The notes beneath the pieces are model-generated. The model searched no databases, had not been told where the DNA came from, and was given only the letters and a program-made list of their open reading frames with translations. A stretch of 64,000 nt of DNA, taken from the NCBI GenBank assembly GCA_003024785.1, contig PUQB01000407.1, positions 62,001 through 126,000 of the forward strand. Reading direction: 5' to 3'. This stretch comes from Selaginella tamariscina. Its lineage: Eukaryota > Streptophyta > Lycopodiopsida > Selaginellales > Selaginellaceae. Positions 22,797 to 34,200 of this stretch are shown here, in pieces (the stretch's first letter is position 1; every line of letters begins with the position of its first letter). The position numbers were made by a program, and so were the translations under genes.

Positions 22797-23157
22797 TCGT
22801 GTATATATTATATGACTCCGAGCATTGTTGAAGGGAGGTGTTGTGCTTTTTTACACGTGGCGACACCACAGCCAGGGGATTATAAGATGAGGAATGAAGG
22901 CCCTTGATTGGACCACGCTGTTTTAGGGCAACGTGTACGTATATACGTTTAAAAGATAGGTTATACGCTTAAAAGTTTAAAAATATTTACTTTTTTGAAA
23001 TTGTTAATAAACATTTATAGACACTTAGCAATAATATGTATAAGGAATATGCTTATTTAAAAAATTGAAGAACCCTAATTAGGGTTTATAAGGTCAATGT
23101 ATAAAGGAATATGCTTATTTAAAAAATTGAAGAACCCTAATTAGGGTTTATAAGGTC
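22797..23157. promoter_or_regulatory. Shared divergent promoter with 60-bp duplication
   Basis: Separates PGR5 (minus) and VPS39 (plus). Two adjacent copies of a unit of about 60 bp (23037-23097 and 23098-23157) end at the VPS39 ATG. Each contains the palindrome AACCCTAATTAGGGTT (23071-23086 and 23133-23148), which is two telo-boxes back to back. The end of the first unit reads CAATG, giving an ATG at 23097 followed by a 15-codon frame closed by TAG at 23142-23144. ACACGTGG near 22854 on the PGR5 side is a G-box-like light-response core. Confidence 0.75.
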
Positions 23158-25503
23158 ATGGTGCACAATGCATTCGACGAGAGGTGTATTGTCAAGAACT
23201 GCCCGGCGAAGATCGAGAGCGCAATATACGATTCATCAGGTCTGTATGTAGGATGTATAGACGGAAGCTTGCGAATATACACACAGGAAGAATCCCATGA
23301 ATCCCTAAAACGGGATTCTCCGGAAGTCTATGGGATTCACAGAACAATTGTGGGATTTGCAAAGAAGAGTGTTTCTCAGATGGATCTGGTGAAGTCCCAT
23401 GGGATGCTTATCAGTCTGGCTGAGACTGTGGGTGTTTATTCCTTGCCGGGATTTGAACCCGTGGCCTATCTTCCCAAAACTAAAGGGGCTAATCTGTTTG
23501 TTGGGATGAGGTTAGGGGCTGTTATGTGTTGCTAAACAAAAGAGGCTTCTCACATATCGTCACAATGGTAAACTTATATATATGGATTAAGTATGTGTAT
23601 GTATGTATATATGTGGATATATCTTTGAATAGTGTGTGTGTGTGTGTGTTCGTTCGATCTCCCTCTATACAGACATATGAAATGCTTACGTGTAGCGTTT
23701 GTTCGTTTCCGATTAAATGGATGAATAAGTCAGTAAATAATAATTTGTATAGAATTTGCCTTCTATAATATATATGCACATTATATACATAATATTGTCC
23801 AGAGATGCAAGAGGGACAACTATATGGTATATTTTTTACATTTTTTGATAACACCTGGCACTACGATGCATATGGCTTCATCGTGTATGTACTCGTTTGT
23901 GTGCATGTCTGTGTGTATTCGTGTACATAGTGTATAGATATACAGGTACAGTGACATACACATGCGTAAGCATACATCAAATGCACACGAATACACATAT
24001 TATAGATAGTAATAATATATATATATATATTGCAGGAGGCAGGGAATTTGTAGAAGTGAAGGAACTATCAATCCCAGACGTGGTGAAATCGATGGTTTGG
24101 TGTGGAGATTGTGTGTGCATTGGTGTAAAACGTGAGTATATCTTCGTGAACGTTATTAGTGGAGCAAGCACGGATATTTTCCTTGTGGTAGGACTGCTCC
24201 ACCCCTCGTTGTTTCGTTACCCCGTGGAGAACTCTTACTTGGCAAGGTGTGTGTGTGTTGGTTGCTTACGCACACATATATATGAATATTTATTCATACA
24301 TATGCATATTTATTGACTAATTTATGAAGTATAATAACTATGTATGAGTATTTGCATATATTTGGTATTAGAAAAAACTCCACGTACGTGTTTTGTTACT
24401 TACACGCGTAGAGTATAAAATAGTGATGTTATATATCTATATCGCGTACAGACTGTAAAATAGTTTAGATCGATGAAAACAACACACACACACACACACA
24501 GAGTACAGCAAGGCCATGTTTTACCCTGGAATACACTTATATATGTGTGCGTATACCGTACTGTAGTAGATACTATTACGCTATGCTTACGCAGTATATT
24601 GAGCACCACTTACTGACATATATACAATTAGTTTATACAATACATTTATGTCATATTTATGTATATTTTATATTTTTACAGGACAATATTGGAGTTTTTA
24701 TAAATGAGTTTGGTAAAGTTACACAACAGGGTGCTTTAAGTTGGTCCGAGTCACCAACTGCAGTAATGGCTCATCCTCCATATGTACTTGGTCGTCTGTC
24801 CAGATTCATCGAGGTGTGTGTGTGTGTGTGTTTGTGTGTCTGTGTCTGTGCGCGAGTTGTGTGTGCACGCGCGCACGCACTTGCGTGTGACATGTATAAT
24901 AACTATAATAATTGGATATAATTATGTGATAAGTGCTACTTATAAATAGATAATATATAATACATATAAGAATATTTGTTTATACAGGTAAGGTCATTAA
25001 GGGAACCATATGGATTAGTGCAAATGATACCACATAAAGATATGCAACTGCTTCAATCGGACGGCTTTGGTGTATTAGCAGTATCTGATACGTCCGTTTA
25101 CAAACTCGTTCCTGTTGAAATTGGTGTACAGGTAAAAGTTAATTTTCGTTTATATGTATGAGCTATTAGATTAATTGTTTTTTAAATTTTTAAAACGTTT
25201 TACGTTTATAAATCGTAAATTGTTGCATTACCTTTTATAACTATTTTGTCAATCATCATGTGTTCAAACAGATTTATAAACTAATTGAATCTATTTTGTA
25301 AACTTTTGCAAGTTTTATAAATTATCCATCAAAATCTCATAAACTATTACGTTATTACTTTTTGAAAATAATTAAAGTAAGTTTTATTAGGTTGTGCAAT
25401 TAGCAGCATCGGGAAATTTTGAAGAAGCTTTAGCTCTTTGTAAATTAATGCCTCCTGAAGATGCTGCTGTCCGATCTTCCAAAGAAGACTCCATACACAT
25501 AAG

Positions 25504-25544
<41 letters not shown>

Positions 25545-28091
25545 GCAGAGACAGATAGAGATCCCCCACACCTACGTAGGCTGCCTGTGCAGTATAATAC
25601 ACTATTATGTACTAGATACATATATTTCGTCAATATATATAATAGTGTATATACAGATGCAGAGAAATCTATGTGTATATATACATCCAGTATACATATG
25701 TAGCTAGTGCATAATAATGTAGTGTAACACGCGCTCGACCCACGCAATTGATATGAACATTGTGTATGTGCAGATATGGGCGGTATTTATATAGCCATGG
25801 ACAATATGCAGAGGCTTTACAACAATTTGCAATGTCAAGTTTAAGTTTGCCATCGATTATATATTTATTTCCATCGATTAAACTCCCCAAGTTTTGCACC
25901 GAAAATGAATTTAAGGACTTCGAAATCCTTGGTGACGTGGACACCGACGGAAATGAGGGTGACAAATCAGGTACTACACGATACTGTATTCATTAAATTA
26001 TATTGTACGTATGTACATGGGTTGATATATACATATGTATTTTATATATTATACAATATTTTCATATTTATAACACATACACACGCACAACACAGATAGT
26101 ATCTGCATATGTGTGTATGCGTGATTAACTTTATAACACTATATTATAGATATATATTTTATGTATTACCAGTTGTATTCAATATATATATTCTAAAATT
26201 AATTGCTCGATATAGGGAGTTACGGAGCTATATATAGTCTTCTCTCCAGCAGATAATTATAAATACATCTGTATATATTGTATATTATAGCATAAGTGTA
26301 TTATATATACTTACAACATATGCATATCTAGAACACATATATATACTTTGCTTACTACATGTGTATGCATGTATTAACAGATCAATATATACATATGCAT
26401 CAAAACATATACACGCACACATAACGACAATTTGGCATGTTATCGTTATATAATCTATACTCAATATCACCAATTGTAAAATTGATCTAGGACATAGTTC
26501 TGTATATTTTAACGCATTTATTGTCTGTTTAGCACTATTATTACTGTACGATGCATATATTAATATGATAATATATATTTTTGGATATTTACTAATTATG
26601 ATTTGATTAGTTTCGAATACAATCGCTTTATCGGTTTTGGCAACATTCTTAATGAATAAAAGGGGTGAAATATTAGATAAAGCTCAAGCAGAAGATGCAA
26701 ATGAAACCATTGCTGCATTAGTTCAACCATCCTCTACACGGAGAACCCTTAAGGTATGGAATATTATCACTACATACTTGCATGCTATATATATACAATA
26801 CATCTATGTGTAATCTACTTCGATAACTTAATACTTAATAGCACATGCTGGAACGTGTTATTGTATCACCCGTACATATGTATAGTAAATATATGTATTT
26901 AACTATGCAGAAGGATGCACACGGTGAGGATAAGGCAGACGATCTAAGGAAAGTAGCGTGTGTTTTAGACACAGCATTGGTTCAAGCCTTGCTGCTTACT
27001 AATCAACCTGCCATGGCTATGCAACTCCTCAAAGGCTCCAATTATTGTGACGTGGAAGCATGCCAAGAAATGATGATATCTGGAGGTGTGTGGCGGTGTG
27101 TGCGTGTTAAGTAGATACAATGTACTGACAACTATGATGTTTTTTGGAGATTTATATATTATGATCACATTGTAGAGTATATACATTGTAATATGTGTGT
27201 GTATATATACATATACATGTATATATACTTGTATCTTGTTTGTCAGGTTTCTTCAAGGAGTTAATTCAGCTGTATAATTATAATAAGATGCACCAGGAAG
27301 CGTTACAACTATTAGAACGCTCGGTTGAAAAGCCTGAGTCTCTCCCAGTTCCTCCTCAAGATAAATTTGGTCCAGAAACTATTGTTGAATATCTACAGGT
27401 ATGTGTATATACCTATGTCCCTCTCTGTGTTCTCTAAGCTGTTTCTTAGTGTATGTAATATGTGTCTATCCATCTTTGTTCAAATAACACTCACAAGCAC
27501 AATATACTAAATAGATTTAGTACACACGCAGAGGTTATTATGAATGTACTAAAATACACATCCCTATATAAATGTATGCATACATTTATGGATATTTTAT
27601 GTGCGATGCTTAAATATAGTATATGCTTTTGAATAGAGAAATACAAAACACACACGTACCAGCCATACACACACACAAGTACAACAGCAGACAGGCTACA
27701 AAGCATATATTATATATTTATGATATAACAGTCTATATACGATACACACAACAGACACACACACTGTTTGTTTTGAAGCCACTGGGAGGAGACGATCCGC
27801 ATATAATACTGGAATATTCGGGTTTACTGCTTAAATACGGGCCAGAGCAGGCAATGAAGCTGTTCACATCCACCAATCCTCCACTGCCAGCAAATATAGT
27901 CCTCTCAAAGCTCAAGAAGCATGCACCTGAACTACAAGTGGTTTACTTAGAGGAAATGATTAGACACAACCCTGACTCTCTGCCCCCTGATTTCCAAAAT
28001 GAACTGGTAAGTCTGCATATACATATGTGTGCGTGTGTATGTATGTCTTATACCACATAATCCCAGAATACCTGGATACATACAATATATA

Positions 28092-28128
<37 letters not shown>

Positions 28129-28818
28129 ATTTGAGAGTAAATATAATGTATGTGTGTATAACTTCAATATACATCGTGCATATGTATGTATGCACCTTAT
28201 TTTATGTTATCGTATGGATTTACATGTATATACATACGCTACGTACGTACTGTAGATATTTACTTATATGGATAATTCCGTGCATGTATTAATATCTATA
28301 ACATTTCGTGTATAACAGGTAGTACTATATCTCTCACACGCATTAGAGGAGCATGCAAGGGAAAAGGAGAAGATACCGAATATTCTGAAGCTGAGAAGAA
28401 ATTATTGAAGGCGGTAAACACGTTTACTTCGTATAATCCTCAGGACGTGCTTAAGAGATTGCCAAGAGATGGCCTTTACGAAGTGCGTGCTATTCTTTAT
28501 GGTAAACTTCGGCAACACCAACTTGCTTTATCTATATATGTACACAAGGTACGTGTGTGTGTATGCGTGTGTGTCATATGTTTCTATGTATATAACCGCA
28601 TATATATCGGATTATATAAGAGAGCCTCTTCGCGCATCGAAGTACCGAATGTATGATTGTGTGTGTGTGTGTGTGTGTGCATATAGAGGGCTCTTCTGTT
28701 GTATATATATAAGTAGCGCACACGGACTGGGTATATTTACTAAGGTTTAAGAATGTTAGATTTGTATAGTAATATATGACGTGGTTGTTTATATCATGTG
28801 TTATATGTATATAACAGG

Positions 28819-28893
<75 letters not shown>

Positions 28894-30753
28894 ATATATT
28901 ATATATTATGGGGATCGTCTGCTGTTTAGACACACACACACCACATATATATATATAGCTAGCAACATGAATGTTTCAATAACTTACAAAATAGCAAAGT
29001 GTGTTTATATCACAGTAGTATCCTCTAAGTACAGCACATATAGGTTGTATACGGGTGTGTGTGCAATAATATAAGTTATTGAAGATACGTTTATGTACAT
29101 CCAAGTTATTTTGTGGATATGGATATATTAACTCTAAATATTTGTGTACACAAGAGCAATCGACGATTACGTGTGTGTGTGTGAGAAGAGAGAGACAGAG
29201 AGAGAGAGAGAGGATTTTGTCCCTGTATATGTGTGGTCGGTATTGTAATGTTATGCGTTGGGTATATGCGTACAAACGTATGATATTATATTATACTGGT
29301 ATATATTATATCTATATGATATACATATATAAATATATTAATGGGTTTATTCGTTCAGCTTCATGATCAACGAAAGGCATTAGAATACTGTGATCGTGTA
29401 TATGAGGATTGACGGTGGGAGTTAAGAATCTATTGACTGGTCAAAAGGGGGCAAACGTATATTCCATGCTACTGGAGATTTACCTTAAGCCAAAGTCTTC
29501 ATTAAGAGAGCTTAGGCTTATTTTTCGGTAAAAGTAAGCCCAGGGTTGAAAGAGGCGGATATAAAACGAGAGTTAAAAAAATCACCCAGGTAATTATATA
29601 ATTATATATATATATATATATATATTAATAGTTTAATATACATAATTTGCTAGCATAATTTATGATATACCAATTCAGTACTTTGGTTAAGCTTTTTCTA
29701 ACTTAATGATATACTTATGTGTACATTATCAACATATATTCTAAACAACATACTGAACATTATGTGTTTATATAATCGTATACTTGCACACACACGTAAA
29801 TATGTACATAATGCAATACACACATACTTGTAAGAGGATAATACTATTAAGATGTAGATGTATACATTATATCATATAATGATGAGCGTTTATTTGCTAA
29901 CATCCTCTATTAAGGTTGCCCACACGTAAATGTGACCATAATATATATTATATACATATGCATATATAAAATATTAAAGATGCATAGAGTTGGTTAAGTT
30001 CTTTATGACACCACACACCTAATTAGTTCTAATAGTGGATTAACAGATTGAAGAGGCTGAATATATGACTGGAAATGAGAGCACAGCAGAGAGTAGTAAG
30101 AGTGACACAGAAGAGACTGGACAAACAAAAGTGGAGGATGTTATGCTCGGAGAAGCAATTAATTTATTGAGCTGTAGATGGGACTGTTTTGACGCAGCCC
30201 AAGTTTTACGTCTGCTCCCTAATGATGCTAAACTCAAGGTTAGTATACGTCTAACTAATTACTTACACATAATAAATTAAACTAGCATTAAGTTGTCTCG
30301 ATTTGTATTTATTTACAAGCATGTACATGTACAACATGTACATGCATATGTTTAACATGTACATGTACATGTTTAACTTCATTGAGTTAAATCTAGTTTA
30401 CTGTATATGTGCACATGCTACTCATTGTCTGCATTGATACACACCTCTCTCTCTCTCTAGTCACTGAAGATTACATTCCATTTAACTATTCCACGTAACA
30501 ATGAATAATTGATAATGTTAACAAGTATTGAGTTTATATAATAGGCTCTAATATCTCATTGTAATAGTTATTCAACTACCGTATCTTATTAAACATACTT
30601 AAATGTTCGGTATTGATTTAAATTATATGTTGTTCCAGGACTTGCTTCCATTTTTGGAGCCTTTGCTGCGAAGAAGCACGGAAAGAAGTCGAAATGCAGC
30701 AGTTATAAGGAGAGTACAATATAGTGATAACATTGAAGTAAGTCTATTGAAGA

Positions 30754-30792
<39 letters not shown>

Positions 30793-31129
30793 GCAGGGAT
30801 TACCATGTTTTATAGGTTATAAATTTATAACTCGCCAAACACGTATTCCAACGTGTTGTAGTGCCCAGTATATATGAACACACTATATATATGTAGCGAG
30901 ATGCTTTTACTTGAGTTAAATGAAACTTTGATGAGTATTAATGTTTGTGTGTTTAGGTTCGCTACGAACTTATGCAATGTAGGAAACGAAGGACAGGCAG
31001 ACCGCGGACACCAGGTGTGCTATTTGCAAAAGGACTATTGGGCCGAGTACTCTTCTTGTATACCCCAAGGGTACACTTGCTCACTTTGTATGTTCAGAAC
31101 AGCACGAACGAAAAGCTTTGGGACCTTGA
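23158..31129 (+). CDS. VPS39: VPS39/VAM6 vacuolar tethering subunit
   Basis: Subunit of the HOPS complex that binds Rab7-type GTPases and tethers membranes before fusion with the vacuole. Exons: 23158-23567, 24036-24246, 24682-24813, 24988-25131, 25391-25503, 25774-25970, 26611-26753, 26911-27085, 27247-27398, 27779-28006, 28319-28548, 29359-29589, 30047-30238, 30639-30737, 30957-31129. An N-terminal CNH/citron-like domain (exons 1-5; MVHNAFD, AKIESAIYD, FVEVKELSIPDVVKSMVWCG) leads into clathrin-heavy-chain-like repeats (ASGNFEEALALCK, LDTALVQALLLTNQ, LEYSGLLLKYGPEQAM, LKRLPRDGLYE) and a C-terminal zinc-binding region (CAICKRTIG). Frame breaks: two bases missing in exon 1 near 23500, one C in exon 2 near 24183, and shifts in exons 11, 12 and 15. 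Exon 6 to 7 is shorter than in Arabidopsis. Convergent with the kinase gene. Confidence 0.92.
25504..25545 (+). repeat. (GT)n(GA)n microsatellite overlapping a splice donor
   Basis: The donor GT after exon 5 of VPS39 is itself the first unit of about ten GT repeats, followed by about nine GA repeats. Confidence 0.9.
28819..28909. repeat. (TA)n microsatellite in VPS39 intron 11
   Basis: More than 40 alternating TA units, with one or two interruptions near 28880-28900. Self-complementary and likely to be length-variable or misassembled. Confidence 0.9.
30754..30793 (+). repeat. (TG)n(AG)n microsatellite after VPS39 exon 14
   Basis: Nine TG units then about eleven AG units, 16 bp after the donor at 30738. 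Confidence 0.9.
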
Positions 31130-31452
31130 AGGTTCGATATATATAATATATATATTATATGTACTTTTATTATAAAACTTCTCATTTGTTGTAATTAAAT
31201 GGTTTTCTCATTATGTTTAATAAATCTGGTTGAATTATGTTCAATGTGTATGTATCTATATATCTAGTTTGCCTTAGCCAAAGCTTTATGCATAGCTTGT
31301 GTGTGTGTTTTCTTATTCAGCGCATTGTATAATTTATTTTATATTTATATCAGGAGATGTGGATGTTTACCTGTTGTCTGCTTTCTCTCTCTCTCTCTCG
31401 TACACACACACACACGTATGAATCCTATATATAAATTACCCTATATATAAAA
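31130..31452. other. Convergent intergenic region
   Basis: Lies between the 3' ends of VPS39 and the kinase gene. AT-rich with CT and CA microsatellites at 31383-31400 and 31404-31415. Both transcripts presumably end here. No gene recognised. Confidence 0.5.
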
Positions 31453-32458
31453 TTATGTACACAGATGTATACTAACGGGGAAACGTTCCCAGTAAAGGTT
31501 GACAAACACAAGCAATTCGTTAACTATCTGGGAACACCCCTCATTATAACTGTATGCATCCAGGCTGGTGTTGAAACACCTCTGTCCACTGCTCGTACAG
31601 TCTATATGTGTATACACATCCTCATGTACACGTCTAGTGTGTACATTCTCCTTTGTGTTTTGTATTACCCAGTCGTGGTTGAGTACTTGCTGGGGCGTCA
31701 TTCTCTTCTTGGGGTCACGCTGAGCATCCCGCAGATCAAGTCTCTGACGAGGTCTGACTCGTGACCGTGCCGGAACCGGACAACCGTGGAGGACTCAATG
31801 GCATGCAGTGTGCTCTTGACGGTGTTCCCATGGAACGGAAAGTACCCGCTGAGGACGCAGTAGAGTACGACACCGGAGCTCCATACATCGACCTCCTTAC
31901 CGTACCGTCTCTTGAGCATCTCCGGCGCCAGGTACTGTAGAGTTCCAACTATCTCAGTCAGGTACGAGTTTTGTGGTATCCTGGCGGAAACCCAAAGTCT
32001 GCCAGCTTGAAGTCGAGAGGCTTCTCCCCGATGAGGATATTCTTCAGAGTGATGTCTCTATGTACTATTCCTCTAGAGTGGCAGTGCTGCACGGCTCCCA
32101 TGAGGCACTTGAGCAGTCCGGCGGCCTGACGCGCGGTGAGTACCAGTCCGTTTTCGAATAAGCTTCCTCCGGTGCAGAGCTCCATGACTAAGTGTGTCCG
32201 GCAACATCCATTGTATACCGACTTGAGCTCGACTATGTGCGGGTGTCCGGACAGGTGATTCATGATCCGTGCTTCATCGGAAGGGGGGGAATTGCTTACC
32301 GTTTTGCATGCCAGTCTCTCGTCCGTCTGCCTGTCCGTGCAGACGGACGTGATGCCGGACGAGCCTCGACCGAGCTCCTCGCCGAGTCTATACCGCTTCT
32401 TGAATAGAAAATCTTCTCGGTTACACGGGAGTAATCCGCAGAAGAGACTGATATACAC
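31453..32458 (-). CDS. CAMK-group protein kinase, PEPC-kinase-related
   Basis: Intronless Ser/Thr kinase of about 335 residues. Lobe order is complete: glycine loop LGRGSSG, ATP-binding lysine in ACKTV, helix-C glutamate in DEARIM, GHPHIVELKSVY, catalytic loop HRDITLKN, LADFG, then after a shift IVGTLQYLAPEM, VDVWSSGVVLYCVLSGYFPF and MTPQQVLNHDW. The overall pattern resembles plant PEPC kinases and PEPKR2-like kinases, which phosphorylate metabolic enzymes or act in Ca-independent signalling. Two one-base losses break the frame: one after KT near 31964 in the activation segment, and one G near 31702 (GTGGACC read as GTGACC). The catalytic-loop lysine two residues after the aspartate is Thr (codon ACT), which is not explained by an indel. 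The gene has a higher G+C than its surroundings. The last 65 residues are unlike known kinases and may be read-through. Confidence 0.85.
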
Positions 32459-33449
32459 ATAATGTCTGCCTTCTTCTTTTAACCATCGCTTTTATAGAAA
32501 CTTACATGTGAGAGAACAATGAAGTCCATGAGGAGGGAGGAGACGTAAAAAAAGGCTTTCACAAGTGGAGAAAAGATGTTATATGCGTGGCGTGTTCAAC
32601 ATAGGTTTGTGTATAATATTAATCAAGATTAATAAAGCAACTATGACACGTGGATTATTGATATTTAATTAATAAAAAGATACATGGCACGATATGAGAA
32701 TTAAACAAAATATAAGAATATTCCAGGTATATACTTGGAAGTTTCCACGTATATAAACATATTATGCTTAACTTGGTAGGGTTTTAAACATCTAATAAAA
32801 TTTCATTAATAGTAACTATATGTAATTAATATATATATATATAATAAATAGAATTAATTTTATATTTGTTTATATTGGTATATTATAATTAGTTTTTTTA
32901 AATGTTTAACTATTTGAACGACGAAGTGTTAGAGTTAGGAGTACATTTATATATAAAATTTTGGAAAAGAGAATTAAGACTTAAACAAGTATTAAATTAA
33001 TTCAGTAATAATTATTATTATTATTGCAATGATCATATTACACGTTTTGACGTGCATAAAGCGACATAAATTAAATTAATAGAGTATTTTACTCAAAGGT
33101 TTTGCGGATGTTGTAAGGAATTTAAGAATATATTGCTTTATTTACTATATTTAAAGATTCTCTATATACAATTTGTCACTAGGCTATGTATATGATATTG
33201 AAATCTGTTGTTATTTATTAATTAGTTTCAACTTATGTTAATTAAGTTTAATTATTATCAAACAGTAAAGACGCATGACTTAGTTTAGCTTTACATATTA
33301 TAGGTGACGTTACACCTTGAGACTGGTTAGTTTTAAGAAGTTTGTATTTGTAAAAAATATACATAATTTACACAAATATATGTATATGCAGCAGGTACAC
33401 AAGATGTATATAGCAATGGCATGTGTATACACCAGTTTTTGTTTAACAG
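32459..33449. other. AT-rich intergenic region upstream of the kinase
   Basis: No coding sequence recognised. Contains the presumed kinase promoter on the minus strand and simple-sequence runs (TAT)n near 33016. Nothing else stands out. Confidence 0.45.
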
Positions 33450-33608
33450 GCAGATGAGATATTCTTGAGTTTCATTGAGGTTGGTTTATACGATGAGATA
33501 TGGCAGGCCTTTGCTGTTTTGCCGATAGAACTTAGGACAGTGGTCATGTTAATGCCATCGTTTTGAGAGCCATAACTTTTGAAGATGACATGACTGTTGA
33601 CTCGTATG
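33450..33608 (+). pseudogene. Single-exon relic of GMP synthase C-terminal domain
   Basis: After an acceptor-like TTTAACAG at 33442-33449 the sequence reads ADEIFLSFIEVGLYDEIWQAFAV-like in one frame. After a shift it gives RT.DSGHVNAIVLRAITFED and DDMTVDSY in another. This order is that of the dimerisation domain of GMP synthase (guaA type), the enzyme that aminates XMP to GMP. Only one exon's worth is present; no ATP-pyrophosphatase or glutaminase part lies nearby. One or more shifts and an internal stop break it. It is a gene fragment, either captured by a transposon or the last remnant of a deleted gene. Confidence 0.7.
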
Positions 33609-33859
33609 TTTGTGTGCGCGCGGTGTGTGTGTTTATGTGCATGTGCACACACTTAAGTTTAATTTATGTACATATTCAACATATCTACATAGTTAGCAAT
33701 ATTTAGTATGACCTTTTGCTAACATAGTATGTGTTTGTTTGGCATGTGTATGTGTATGTTTGCACACACACGTTATGCATATGCACAGGGATATGTAGAA
33801 ACCAGTAGATTTAGTTGCCTAGTACTCTTTTTGTGTGTGTACATATGAACTAGTGGCAC

Positions 33860-34200
33860 GGTTTGTGTGTATGGGCTCACCTCGTGTGCATGAGGTCTTA
33901 CTTCATAGGCTTGAAGGCTCACTTTGTATAAGGTCTTACTATGTGGTTTTAAGGTCTCACTTTGTGGGTCACAACTCTCACATAGTGAACATGGAATCTC
34001 ACTTTGTGTTAAGTATCACTTCGTGGCCATGACTTTCACTTGGTATGCTTGGTGCTTCACTCCATGGATTCGAAGACTCACTCCATGTGGGCATAATTCT
34101 CACTTCACGAGCATAGAATATCATTTGATAGGTTTGGAGTTAAAGAAAATATCTCATTTTATAAAGTAAAAATTTCACTTCATAAAGCATGGTTTTTAAT
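33860..34200 (+). repeat. Degenerate minisatellite with TCTCACTTNGTG core
   Basis: At least ten spaced occurrences of a TCACTT(T/C)GTG-like word at intervals of about 28-35 bp (for example near 33919, 33957, 33999, 34014, 34075, 34111 and 34171). Traces extend to about 34735. Units are strongly diverged, so the array is old. An open frame spans part of it but has no family resemblance. Confidence 0.7.

Noticed and set aside
25347-25747. Several overlapping minus-strand frames with Ser-Leu and His-Thr runs
   Set aside because: They are shadows of VPS39 exon 5 and of the (GT)n(GA)n repeat beside it.
28574-28939. Open frame of 121 codons rich in Ile and Tyr
   Set aside because: It is a translation of the (TA)n microsatellite in VPS39 intron 11.
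31973-32462. Plus-strand frames of 62-71 codons opposite the kinase
   Set aside because: Antisense shadows caused by the higher G+C of the kinase gene; no family motif and the minus frame explains the sequence.
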